Shown: positions 8,352-17,181 of the stretch, one piece after another | Layout of the letters: each line of letters begins with the position of its first letter | How positions within the stretch are numbered: position 1 is the first letter of the stretch | NCBI RefSeq assembly: GCF_017565645.3 | Contig: NZ_CP086137.1 | Location: 1-64,000, forward strand | From: Bradyrhizobium barranii subsp. barranii | GTDB taxonomy: Bacteria; Pseudomonadota; Alphaproteobacteria; Rhizobiales; Xanthobacteraceae | Length of the DNA stretch: 64,000 nucleotides | Reading direction: 5' to 3' | Program-made: the position numbers and the translations under genes | The notes under the pieces: model-generated | Seen by the model: only the letters and a program-made list of their open reading frames with translations | Databases searched by the model: none | What the model was told of the DNA's origin: nothing

Positions 8352-10553
8352 ATGAAACCGCAGCCGAAACCATCAAGCCGGGAAGTTCTTGCTGGCCTTG
8401 TTGAGCGCGTCACATACCACAACGACGGGAATGGCTACTGCGTTTTGCGGATCAAGGCGCGCGGCCACCGCGAACTGGTCACTGTAGTCGGGCACGCCGC
8501 GGTGATCTCCGCTGGCGAGTGGATTACCGCATCGGGCGAATGGGTCAATGACCGCACCCATGGCCAACAGTACAGGGCGAAGTTCTTAAAGACCTCGGAA
8601 CCGACATCACTCGACGGCATCGAGAAATACCTCGGCTCCGGAATGATCCGCGGCATCGGGCCAGTCTATGCCAAGAAGCTGGTGCGCGCCTTCGGTGAGA
8701 AAGTGTTCGATACCATCGAGGCGGAGCCCGAACGCCTGCGCGAGGTAACGGGCATCGGCCCGGTTCGGGCCAACCGGATCACGGCCGCCTGGGCTGAACA
8801 GAAGATCGTTCGCGAAATCATGGTCTTCCTGCACAGCAATGGCGTCGGCACAGCCCGGGCGGTGCGCATCTATAAGACCTATGGCGCGGACGCCGTACAG
8901 GTTATGACCGAGAACCCCTACCGCCTCGCGCGTGACATTCGCGGCATCGGCTTCAAGACTGCCGACGCGATCGCGATGAAACTCGGCATCGAAAAGACCG
9001 CAATGATTCGGGTTCGGGCCGGGATCTCCTATGGGCTGACCGAGGCGATGGACGAAGGGCACTGCGGTTTGCCGACGGATGAACTGGTGCCGCTTGCCGA
9101 GAAGCTGCTTGAGGTCCCGGTGGAACTGGTGCGCATTGCGCTTGATCTCGAACGGACAGCAGGCACAGTCATCGCGGACAGCGTAGGCGAAACGTCATGC
9201 GTATTTCTGGCGGGCCTGCATCGGGCGGAGCGTTCGATTGCCGAGCGACTGATCCGGCTTGCGAATGGCACACTGCCGTGGCCCTGGATCAATCCCGACA
9301 AGGCACTGCCTTGGGTCGAGCAACGGATCGGGCTTACCCTTGCCGAAAGCCAGGTCGCTGCGATCCGGCTCGCATTGATGTCCAAAGCGTTGGTCATGAC
9401 CGGCGGTCCTGGTGTCGGCAAGACCACCATCGTCAAAGGTATTCTCCGCATTCTCGCAGCAAAGGGCGTGAGGCTCCTGCTATGCGCGCCGACCGGCCGC
9501 GCCGCCAAGCGCATGACCGAAGCGACCGGTTTTGAGGCCAGGACGATCCACCGGCTGCTGGAGGTTGACCCCAAGGGCGGCGGCTTCAAGCGCGGCGAAG
9601 ACAATCCGCTCGACTGCGACCTGCTTGTTGTCGACGAAGCCTCAATGGTAGACGTCGTGCTGATGCAGTCACTCATCAAGGCCGTGCCAGACAGATCTGC
9701 CCTTTTGATCGTCGGCGACATCGACCAGCTTCCTTCGGTTGGGCCAGGCCAAGTGCTGGCCGACGTCATCTCATCCGGTGCTGTGCCGGTGGTGCGTCTC
9801 ACCGAGGTGTTCCGGCAGGCCGCGCAAAGCCGCATCATTATCAGCGCACATCGCATCAATCAGGGGGCCATCCCCGATCTCAGCCCGCCCGGCACGGATA
9901 GCGATTTCTACTTCGTGCAAGCGGGCGATCCAGAAACCGCCGTACAGCGTATCATCGAGTTGGTGAAGACACGGATCCCCAATCGCTTCGGCCTCGACCC
10001 AATTCGGGACATTCAGGTTCTGTGTCCAATGAACCGGGGCGGCGTCGGTGCGCGCTCGCTAAACATTGAACTGCAGGCGGCTCTGAACCCCGCCGGCGAG
10101 CGCAAGGTTGAACGCTTCGGTTGGACGTTCGCGTCCGGCGACAAAGTGATGCAGATCGAAAACGATTACGACAAGGAGGTCTATAACGGTGACATCGGTT
10201 ATATCGACGATGTCAGTTCCGAAGACAGCGAACTCACCGCAAGCTTCGACGGCCGCTCGGTCATTTATGAGTTTGGCGAGCTCGACACGCTGGTGCCGGC
10301 TTACGCAGCAACTATCCATAAGAGCCAGGGTTCGGAATACCCTGCCGTAGTGATCCCGGTGATGACGCAGCACTACACCATGCTGCAACGAAACCTGCTC
10401 TATACCGGCGTCACCCGGGGCAAGAAGCTGGTCGTGCTGGTCGGTCAGAAGAAAGCCGTTGCCATCGCGGTTCGCAACGTTTCCGGGCGGCGAAGGTGGT
10501 CGAAATTGAACGAGTGGCTGGCGTCAAGAATAGCATCGATGCCGACAAGATGA
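8352..10553 (+). CDS. recD2: RecD2-type superfamily 1B DNA helicase
   Basis: 733 residues, the expected size for RecD2, a 5'-3' DNA helicase acting without RecBC. The N-terminal OB-like part is followed by tandem helix-hairpin-helix segments (IRGIGPVYAKKLV, VTGIGPVRANRI, IRGIGFKTADAIA). The helicase core has Walker A GGPGVGKTT near 351-359, Walker B VVDEASM near 427, GDIDQLPSVGPG, and the late motif AATIHKSQGSEYPAVVIP. It starts the same-strand set recD2 / 10563 / SNF2 / SWIM, with 9 bases to the next gene. RecD2 family members act in repair and replication-fork processing; linkage to SNF2 and SWIM here suggests a shared DNA-transaction role, which is inference. Confidence 0.93.
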   Translation: MKPQPKPSSREVLAGLVERVTYHNDGNGYCVLRIKARGHRELVTVVGHAAVISAGEWITASGEWVNDRTHGQQYRAKFLKTSEPTSLDGIEKYLGSGMIRGIGPVYAKKLVRAFGEKVFDTIEAEPERLREVTGIGPVRANRITAAWAEQKIVREIMVFLHSNGVGTARAVRIYKTYGADAVQVMTENPYRLARDIRGIGFKTADAIAMKLGIEKTAMIRVRAGISYGLTEAMDEGHCGLPTDELVPLAEKLLEVPVELVRIALDLERTAGTVIADSVGETSCVFLAGLHRAERSIAERLIRLANGTLPWPWINPDKALPWVEQRIGLTLAESQVAAIRLALMSKALVMTGGPGVGKTTIVKGILRILAAKGVRLLLCAPTGRAAKRMTEATGFEARTIHRLLEVDPKGGGFKRGEDNPLDCDLLVVDEASMVDVVLMQSLIKAVPDRSALLIVGDIDQLPSVGPGQVLADVISSGAVPVVRLTEVFRQAAQSRIIISAHRINQGAIPDLSPPGTDSDFYFVQAGDPETAVQRIIELVKTRIPNRFGLDPIRDIQVLCPMNRGGVGARSLNIELQAALNPAGERKVERFGWTFASGDKVMQIENDYDKEVYNGDIGYIDDVSSEDSELTASFDGRSVIYEFGELDTLVPAYAATIHKSQGSEYPAVVIPVMTQHYTMLQRNLLYTGVTRGKKLVVLVGQKKAVAIAVRNVSGRRRWSKLNEWLASRIASMPTR

Positions 10554-10562
10554 GGGCCGACT

Positions 10563-10940
10563 ATGAATGCGGGCAAAGCGCATAAGATTTGGATCGAACA
10601 GTGCGAAGCGGCTCAAACGATCAAGGCGCGATTCGGGCTCACGGCGGCCTTCGACTACCTTGTCGGTGAGAAGTTGATGAGTTTTACCAGTACTGCCTCC
10701 AGACATCCCGACTTCGCGCGGGAACTGCCGCGGTTTGTTTCCGAGGTGAGACGCATGTTCGCGCCGGATGAGATCGGCGCACAGTTGGCGCAAATCGAGC
10801 GTTCGCAAAACGAAAGGAATGTCGATGTTTTGGAGGAGGATGATCTTCTGCCGGAGAGTCCGGCCGCAGTCGCGGAGTGCGTTCAGCAGTTCATGCGGGT
10901 CAAGGAGTTGCTGACCGCGCCCATGCTCGGTACTTCGTGA
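10563..10940 (+). CDS. Hypothetical protein in the recD2-SNF2 set, 125 residues
   Basis: Begins 9 bases after recD2, so it is very likely co-transcribed and perhaps translationally linked. The sequence is mostly helical (AHKIWIEQCEAAQTIKARFG, FVSEVRRMFAPDEIGAQLA) with an acidic central linker (VLEEDDLLPE) and no membrane segment or signal peptide. No domain recognised. Its fixed place between two helicases makes it a candidate adaptor or regulator of this gene set. Confidence 0.7.
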   Translation: MNAGKAHKIWIEQCEAAQTIKARFGLTAAFDYLVGEKLMSFTSTASRHPDFARELPRFVSEVRRMFAPDEIGAQLAQIERSQNERNVDVLEEDDLLPESPAAVAECVQQFMRVKELLTAPMLGTS

Positions 10941-11027
10941 CAGAATGGCGAATTACATCTCGATGTGGCGCGCGGCTCACCCCCAAAATCGCGGACATTT
11001 CCGGTGGGATCATAAGGTCTCACCGTC

Positions 11028-13727
11028 ATGATGACGCTGGAACCCGTTCTTACCCCGCATGGTTTGCTGACACTGCGACAAACGGCGCAAGCTCCTGCGT
11101 TGGAGCTCAATCAGGGCTTGCGGCTGGAGAAAGCATTTTTACGTGGCTCAGGGCACGGATTGTTGTGGCTCGGCGCCGACGAAGTCGCGACGGTTCTCCC
11201 ACCGGTGTTGTCGTATTGGCGAGCGCTTGGAATGCGCTACATGACTGCGCTGTGCGCGCTTCCTAGTGTTGGAGACGGCCGTACCAAGCCGCCTGTGCCG
11301 ATCCCCGCCGATGGCGAGTTGGACACGATGGCAGCGGCTGTTCCGCCGATGACCGGCGCGGAATACCTGACGACGTCTGTCCTGGCCAATCTTTGGCAAG
11401 GTATGGATGCGGCCTTTGATGCCGAGTTGGTGCAAGCCAAGCTCTCCCTGCAGGAGTTCCTCAAGAGCCGTCATCCGGCTTGGAATTTGGTTGGGCGCGT
11501 TCATTTCAACCTCGCGGAGAACCGGAAGGACGATGAAGCCCCGTTCGCGTTTCTTGCGACCTACACCACCCGACTCTCTGCTGAGGCCAAGGCCCAGCAT
11601 CTGCCGCTTGGCAAAGCCTTGCAGGAGTATTCCGGTGCGAGGAACCGCCAACGCCTGCTCTCGCTGCTGATGCCCGTCCAGCGCGCCGCCGAGAGGAGCC
11701 CTTGGTTGAAGACGTTGGTCAATGCCGGCGATATCTTTCACCCGCTGCGCTGGAGCCCACAACAGGCGCTGCAATTCCTGAAGGATGTTCCCGCAATCGA
11801 AAGCGCCGGGGTGGTCGTGCGAATGCCGGCGAGTTGGCGCATGAACCGCCCCGCACGCCCGCAAGTGAAAGCAACGGTCGGGGGCAATGCGCCATCACAG
11901 CTGGGGATGGACGCGCTGCTCGACTTCCGAATGGAGGTGACGCTCGAGGGCGAAAGCCTCTCGAAGGCCGAGATCAAGCGACTCCTGGCGCATTCCGATG
12001 GATTGACCTTAATCCGTGGCAAGTGGGTCGAGGTCGATCATGAACGACTGCATCGCACACTCGAGCAATTTGAGGCCATCGAGCGCCGTGCCGCCGCCGA
12101 GGGTCTTTCGTTCGGTGAGGCGATGCGTCTGCTGGCTGGGGTTGGCATTGCCGGAGATAAAACTGCCGCACCAGCCGACATCGATTGGAGCCAGACCGTT
12201 GCCGGCCCCTGGCTGGCGGAGACGCTGGCGACCTTGCGCCATCCCGATTGGCTCATGCGGGTCGACCCCGGTCAATATTTTCAGGGTACGCTGCGACCCT
12301 ATCAGCAGTCGGGTGTGCAATGGCTCTATCTGCTAACGCAGCTCAAGCTTGGGGCTTGCCTTGCCGACGATATGGGGCTCGGCAAAACCATCCAGGTGTT
12401 GTCGCTGCTGCTGGTGATCAAGAATGAGGACATGGCACGGAAACCGTGCCTGCTCGTAGCCCCCGCCTCGTTGTTAGCCAATTGGGCCGCCGAGATTTCC
12501 CGATTTGCGCCAAGCTTGAAAACAGTCGTGGTCCATCCATCGGCTGCGCCGTCCGAGAAACTGAACACTTACAGTGCGGACAGATGCGCAGATGTCGATC
12601 TCGTAATCACGAGCTACGGCTTTCTGACGCGTACGCCTTGGCTAGAAACTACATCATGGCGGTTTGTGGTGCTCGATGAAGCACAGGCCATCAAGAACCC
12701 GGGCGCTAAGCAGACAAAATCGGTCAAGAGGCTCAAGGCAGAAATGCGCATTGCGCTGACCGGCACGCCCATCGAGAGTCGGCTCGGCGACCTATGGTCG
12801 ATCTTCGACTTCATCAATCCTGGCCTGTTGGGATCGTCGAAGGAGTTTTCGGCATTCGTCAAACGCCTCGCCGACCGGCCACATAACCCTTACGGTCCGC
12901 TCCGCGAACTGGTGCGCCCCTATGTCCTGCGACGGCTGAAGACCGACAAGAGCATCATTGCCGACCTGCCCGACAAGACCGAGGTGAAAACCTTCTGCCC
13001 CTTGAGCCGCAAGCAGGCGGCGCTTTATCAGCAAGCAGTGGCGGAACTGGCCGGCCATCTCGAAGATGTCGATGGAATAAAGCGGAGAGGCATCGTCCTA
13101 GCTTTTCTCATGCGTTTGAAGCAGATCTGCAACCATCCATCACAGTGGCTCGGCGACGGTGCGTGGAATGAGGAGGATAGCGGTAAGCTTGTGCGTCTGC
13201 GCGACATCGCGGAAGTGGTTGCCGAGGAGAAGGCACTTATCTTCACCCAGTTCAAGGAGACAACGGCGCCACTAGTGGCGTTCCTGGGCTCCGTATTCGG
13301 AAGGCCCGGCCTCGTCCTGCATGGTGAGACAGAGGTTAAGAAGCGCAAGGGCCTGGTGCGCCAATTTCAGGAAGACGAAGACGTCCCGTTCTTTGTGCTC
13401 TCGGTCAAAGCAGGCGGCACCGGGCTCAATCTCACAGCGGCCTCGCATGTCATTCATTTCGACAGGTGGTGGAATCCGGCTGTCGAAAACCAAGCCACCG
13501 ACCGTGCCTTCCGGATCGGACAGACCAAGAACGTGCTTGTGCACAAGTTCGTTTGTCGCGGCACCGTGGAGGAAAAGATCGACCATATGATTGAGTCGAA
13601 GAAACAATTGGCTGGGGATTTTCTTAGCGGCGGAGCTGACATCCTGTTGACTGAGATGAAAGATGAGGAGTTGCTTAGACTCGTGACTCTCGATTTGGGC
13701 GCGGCGATGAAGGAAGGGGATGAATGA
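11028..13727 (+). CDS. SNF2-family DNA-dependent ATPase/helicase
   Basis: 899 residues. The N-terminal 400 residues are a bacterial SNF2-associated region of unknown fold. The ATPase core follows: Walker A within DDMGLGKT (447-454), DEAQ at about 549-552, LTGTPIESRLGDLWSIFDF, then the C-terminal RecA-like lobe with FTQFKET, GGTGLNLTAASHVIHFDRWW and DRAFRIGQ. Such enzymes translocate on double-stranded DNA and remodel protein-DNA complexes. The stop overlaps the start of the SWIM gene by four bases (ATGA), and bacterial SNF2 proteins of this type are commonly paired with SWIM proteins. Start chosen at the first of two adjacent ATGs. Confidence 0.92.
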   Translation: MMTLEPVLTPHGLLTLRQTAQAPALELNQGLRLEKAFLRGSGHGLLWLGADEVATVLPPVLSYWRALGMRYMTALCALPSVGDGRTKPPVPIPADGELDTMAAAVPPMTGAEYLTTSVLANLWQGMDAAFDAELVQAKLSLQEFLKSRHPAWNLVGRVHFNLAENRKDDEAPFAFLATYTTRLSAEAKAQHLPLGKALQEYSGARNRQRLLSLLMPVQRAAERSPWLKTLVNAGDIFHPLRWSPQQALQFLKDVPAIESAGVVVRMPASWRMNRPARPQVKATVGGNAPSQLGMDALLDFRMEVTLEGESLSKAEIKRLLAHSDGLTLIRGKWVEVDHERLHRTLEQFEAIERRAAAEGLSFGEAMRLLAGVGIAGDKTAAPADIDWSQTVAGPWLAETLATLRHPDWLMRVDPGQYFQGTLRPYQQSGVQWLYLLTQLKLGACLADDMGLGKTIQVLSLLLVIKNEDMARKPCLLVAPASLLANWAAEISRFAPSLKTVVVHPSAAPSEKLNTYSADRCADVDLVITSYGFLTRTPWLETTSWRFVVLDEAQAIKNPGAKQTKSVKRLKAEMRIALTGTPIESRLGDLWSIFDFINPGLLGSSKEFSAFVKRLADRPHNPYGPLRELVRPYVLRRLKTDKSIIADLPDKTEVKTFCPLSRKQAALYQQAVAELAGHLEDVDGIKRRGIVLAFLMRLKQICNHPSQWLGDGAWNEEDSGKLVRLRDIAEVVAEEKALIFTQFKETTAPLVAFLGSVFGRPGLVLHGETEVKKRKGLVRQFQEDEDVPFFVLSVKAGGTGLNLTAASHVIHFDRWWNPAVENQATDRAFRIGQTKNVLVHKFVCRGTVEEKIDHMIESKKQLAGDFLSGGADILLTEMKDEELLRLVTLDLGAAMKEGDE

Positions 13728-14644
13728 GCTACTACGGGTGGCATGCTTACGTGCCAGTAGCTGAGAAGCGGCGACAGGCAGAACGCAAGTTGGCCAAGCT
13801 CAAGAAGCAGGGACGATCGGTTGCGCCCGTGAGGATCGAGGGCCGCACAATTACCAAGAGCTTCTGGGGCAGATCTTGGTGCGTCAACCTTGAACGCTAC
13901 AGCGACTATGAGAACCGCTTGCCGCGCGGCCGGACCTATGTTCGAAACGGCTCCGTTATCGACCTGCAAATTGCCAAGGGCGAGATCTCGGCAATGGTCG
14001 CCGGGTCTGAGCTCTACCAAATCAAGATTGTCATTGCACCGGTTACGCGGGCACGCTGGAAATCCATCTGTCGGGACTGCGCCGGGACCGTCGATTCGCT
14101 AGTTGAGCTCCTGCAGGGCCGCTTGGCGAAGGGCGTGATGGACCGGGTCTGTCGAGAGGGTGACGGCCTGTTTCCGTCGCCGACGGAAATCAAGCTGTCC
14201 TGCAGCTGTCCGGACTGGGCGGACATGTGCAAGCACGTTGCGGCAGCACTGTATGGTGTCGGCGCCCGGCTAGATGAAAAGCCTCAGCTTCTTTTTGTGC
14301 TGCGTGATGTGGATGAAACTGAAATGCTCGCCAGCGCTGGACAGGATTCTCCGCTAACAACGGCGCCAGGCGCGGCGAAGGTGCTTGATGAAGGCGATGT
14401 CGCCGCTCTATTCGGGCTGGAGATGGCCGAAACTCCCGATACCCCAAATCCTGCCTTCACAGTCTCAAAGAGACCCCAACAGTCCAAGTCGCAAAAAGGC
14501 AAGATATCTGCCAGAAAGACCAAACGAGCAGCGAAGACAGATGTCGCCTTACATCGTGCGACTCGGGCCTGTTCGGGAACGAAAAAGACAACCCGAGCAA
14601 GTGCCAGCAAACGGCGCACTCGGGGATGTCCCGATCGCTGTTGA
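13724..14644 (+). CDS. SWIM zinc-finger protein paired with SNF2
   Basis: 306 residues. The SWIM motif CSCPDWADMCKH supplies the CxCx(n)CxH ligands (C160, C162, C169, H171), and the protein begins with the YYGWHAYVPVAEKRRQAER sequence usual for SNF2-linked SWIM proteins. SWIM domains bind DNA or partner proteins. The four-base overlap with the SNF2 gene implies translational coupling and a joint complex. The last 70 residues are Lys/Arg/Ser-rich (KSQKGKISARKTKRAAK), a probable disordered DNA-binding tail. This is the last gene of the set; no terminator hairpin was obvious after it. Confidence 0.9.
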   Translation: MSYYGWHAYVPVAEKRRQAERKLAKLKKQGRSVAPVRIEGRTITKSFWGRSWCVNLERYSDYENRLPRGRTYVRNGSVIDLQIAKGEISAMVAGSELYQIKIVIAPVTRARWKSICRDCAGTVDSLVELLQGRLAKGVMDRVCREGDGLFPSPTEIKLSCSCPDWADMCKHVAAALYGVGARLDEKPQLLFVLRDVDETEMLASAGQDSPLTTAPGAAKVLDEGDVAALFGLEMAETPDTPNPAFTVSKRPQQSKSQKGKISARKTKRAAKTDVALHRATRACSGTKKTTRASASKRRTRGCPDRC

Positions 14645-14756
14645 ACTATGTCGGGCCGAGGTTGCCAGAATGAATGTTGCACTAAACCGCTCCGCGGTAG
14701 GGAGCGCATGGCTGCGGCCTGAAGGGGGAAGCGCCACAGAGTGCGCGGCAGCGGCA

Positions 14757-14990
14757 TTAACGATCCTTCGCTGCGCGTCGCGCCGTCCGACCCGTGGCCT
14801 CGCTGAACAAGTGGCGGGGGATGCTGATTATCGCAAAACGTCGCCGTTCTTCCAGGTGCGTTTCAAAATCTGCCTCCACAAAAATCTCGACGGTCTCCTC
14901 ACTGGCATGAACTTCGACGCGTACCGGCGCGTCGTCAAAATCCACTTCGTATCGGCGACCATTCTTTCCTCGGATGATCGCGTGCGCCAT
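14757..14990 (-). CDS. Small hypothetical protein, 77 residues
   Basis: MAHAIIRGKNGRRYEVDFDD and later ETVEIFVEADFETHLEERRR read as a small beta-rich domain. It lies 7 bases downstream of the next gene (14998-15267) on the same strand, so the two form a short operon convergent to the SWIM gene. No family recognised. Confidence 0.5.
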   Translation of the reverse strand: MAHAIIRGKNGRRYEVDFDDAPVRVEVHASEETVEIFVEADFETHLEERRRFAIISIPRHLFSEATGRTARRAAKDR

Positions 14991-14997
14991 TTCTATG

Positions 14998-15267
14998 CTA
15001 CCTCCGGCCCGGCTTCTTGAGCTTCTTCACTCGGTGCTTCTGATAATCGAGAACGGCCGCTGCAAGTGGCATCGAGCGCGGCACGCTCACAGGTGTGAGG
15101 GAGACGACAAGCGCTCTGCCTGTTTCTTCCGAGCGAGACAAATGGCAGATGATGCCGCCCTCGTCACCGGCGTATGACAAATCCCAGACGACGTGGTGCA
15201 TCCGATCAGCATCGGCAATGACCTTGCCCCTCAGGCTTAATCCAGTTTGAAGTTCGCTCTGGCCCAA
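14998..15267 (-). CDS. Small hypothetical protein, 89 residues
   Basis: First gene of a two-gene operon with 14757-14990. The beta-rich sequence (GLSLRGKVIADADRMHHVVW, DEGGIICHLSRSEETGRALV) ends in a basic tail (KHRVKKLKKPGRR). DUF1488-like small proteins have a comparable size and feel, but I cannot confirm that family. Confidence 0.5.
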   Translation of the reverse strand: MGQSELQTGLSLRGKVIADADRMHHVVWDLSYAGDEGGIICHLSRSEETGRALVVSLTPVSVPRSMPLAAAVLDYQKHRVKKLKKPGRR

Positions 15268-15348
15268 GACTGACGTGCTCCCCGCAGATTAGGCCAATCG
15301 GAGCTGGAATTTTCCACTTATGATCCCCTTGGGGACGAGGAGAGTTCC

Positions 15349-15446
15349 ATGAAGGCATCGAAGTTCACCGAGGCACAGATCGCTTTCGTTTTGCGTCAGG
15401 CAGAGGAAAGGACGCCAGTCGCCGAGGTTTGCCGGAAGGCGGGCTG
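15349..15446 (+). pseudogene. IS3-family OrfA N-terminal fragment
   Basis: MKASKFTEAQIAFVLRQAEE ... VAEVCRKAGC is the start of an IS3-type (IS407/IS51-like) OrfA helix-turn-helix. After Cys the homology is cut off by the IS21-like terminal scrap. Only about 33 codons survive. Confidence 0.8.
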
Positions 15447-15540
15447 TGAATCGAGGCCGAACATTGACCCCGCACGCGCGAAGTCCATCACGCGCTTGGG
15501 ACGCCGATCGGCGTCCGGACCCCACGCCGATCCACACGTC
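15447..15540. repeat. IS21-like terminal repeat scrap, copy B
   Basis: Second copy of the segment at 7808-7893, here cutting the IS3 orfA fragment. Shared blocks include CATTGACCCCGCACGCGCGA and ACGCCGATCGGCGTCCGGAC. No transposase gene accompanies it. Confidence 0.6.
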
Positions 15541-15810
15541 GAGCCTTGCAACCGCTTTACGAGAGCGCGCGGTTTCGTCGCGCCCTGAGTAGAAAATGAC
15601 TGTTGCAACCGTCTAGGTTGTGTGCAACCATAGGGTTGGGCCTCAGAAACCCAAGCAAGATAGCATCAGTGGCCATCAATGGGCCAGCGTATAACGGCCC
15701 CGTTCGGTGGGACGGTGCTCCCATGTCGAAGGGGCACCCCAAAAGCACATTGGCCGTTCAGGATTACGGTTTCTGAACCCCGCCCGCACCGACAATTCAG
15801 GGGCCGGTCA

Positions 15811-17181
15811 ATGAATCAGGCACAGCAGCAGAAGCCCTCTCCTGAACACAAAGTTTCCGTCACCAAGGATAAGGACGCGGGCGCATGCGGATTGCAGCGC
15901 GATTTGCAGGATCGGTTGCAGCCGGCGCACGACGAGCCGGTGAGCGAGCCCGTCAGCGATAGTGCTCCCCATCCCGAAGCACCTGCAGGCTCGGGCCGGT
16001 GGGTTCGCCGCCTGCTCAAGGTCGGCATTGGCCTTGCGATCGTGGCCGTCTTCGGATGGTTGCCGCTGAAGGCCGTGCTGCAGACTTCGAGCGTCGAGGC
16101 CGTGGTCAATGCCAGGATCGTGACGTTGCGCTCGCCGATCGACGGCACCGTGAGCGCGAGGCCGCCGCAAGGCTCGACGCAACTCAGCGTGGTCCATGAG
16201 GGCGACGCGATCCTTCATGTCGTCAACGCGCGTGGCGATCGCGTGCGGCTCGACGATCTTCGGCGGCAGATGTCCCGGATGGAAAATGAGCGCCCGAGTT
16301 TCGCCGCCAAGCTTGCGGCCGCCGAGACGGCGCAACAGGACCTTGCGCGCCAGGCGGCCCAGTTCCGCGACGGTCGCCTCCTCCAGCTCCAGGCGCGCAT
16401 TGCCGAAATCCAGTCGGCGATCGAGGCCGCGGCCGCGCGGCGGGAGGAGGCAGTGGCCGCCGTCGAGCGGGCCTCGTCACTGATCAAATCGGGCAGCGTC
16501 TCGACGGTCGAAATGGCCCGCCTGACGCGCGAGCAGGCGATCGCCCAGCAGACCGAGATCGGCGCCCGCCGCCGGCTCGACGCCGCCAAGGTTGAGCTCA
16601 CCGCTGTCGGGAGCGGCACTTATCTCGGCGACAGCTACAATGATCGGCCGAGCTCCGCGCAACGCGAAGAGGAGATGCGCCAGCGCGCCAGCGATCTGCG
16701 CGCCGATCTGGCGCATGCCGACGCCGAGATCGACTGGCTCACGCACGAGATTGCAGTCGAACAGTTCCACTACGTCAACCGGGCGGAAGCCGACATTAAG
16801 GCGCCGGTCGCCGGACGCATCTGGGAGATGATGACGTCGCCCGGCGAGGATGTCCGGGCCGGTCAGCCCTTGCTCAAGCTGCTCGATTGCAGCGGCGCCG
16901 TGGTCACCGCCAATGTCACCGAAGGCGTCTACAACCGCCTCCGGCTCGGCGAGCAAGCGATCTTCGAGCCGAATGACGGCAGCGCGACGATCCAGGGTGA
17001 GATCGTCAATCTCACCGGCGCATCGGGCGCGCCCGCGAACCTTGCGATCAATCCGGATGCGCTGAACAAGGAGCCCTACCGGGTGACGGTCTCGATGCCG
17101 GCGCTCAACAGCACGGGCAAGGAATGCGCGGTCGGCCGCACCGGACGGGTGGTGTTCAACACGGATGCGGCAAAGCCATGA
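15811..17181 (+). CDS. HlyD-like membrane-fusion protein
   Basis: Starts at the ATG at 15811 (MNQAQQQKPSPEHK) preceded by CAGGGG; an upstream frame to 15679 has no good ribosome site. About 456 residues: a charged cytoplasmic N-terminus, one membrane segment (VGIGLAIVAVFGWLPLKAVL), a first half-lipoyl strand set (NARIVTLRSPIDGTVSARPP), a long alpha hairpin with heptads (residues about 160-330), then the second half (ADIKAPVAGRIWEMMTSPGE) and a beta-barrel. HlyD-type proteins bridge the inner membrane and periplasm. Its stop overlaps the next gene (ATGA), so it probably works with that glycosyltransferase in exporting or secreting a polysaccharide, much as Alg44-type proteins do for alginate. 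Confidence 0.85.
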   Translation: MNQAQQQKPSPEHKVSVTKDKDAGACGLQRDLQDRLQPAHDEPVSEPVSDSAPHPEAPAGSGRWVRRLLKVGIGLAIVAVFGWLPLKAVLQTSSVEAVVNARIVTLRSPIDGTVSARPPQGSTQLSVVHEGDAILHVVNARGDRVRLDDLRRQMSRMENERPSFAAKLAAAETAQQDLARQAAQFRDGRLLQLQARIAEIQSAIEAAAARREEAVAAVERASSLIKSGSVSTVEMARLTREQAIAQQTEIGARRRLDAAKVELTAVGSGTYLGDSYNDRPSSAQREEEMRQRASDLRADLAHADAEIDWLTHEIAVEQFHYVNRAEADIKAPVAGRIWEMMTSPGEDVRAGQPLLKLLDCSGAVVTANVTEGVYNRLRLGEQAIFEPNDGSATIQGEIVNLTGASGAPANLAINPDALNKEPYRVTVSMPALNSTGKECAVGRTGRVVFNTDAAKP

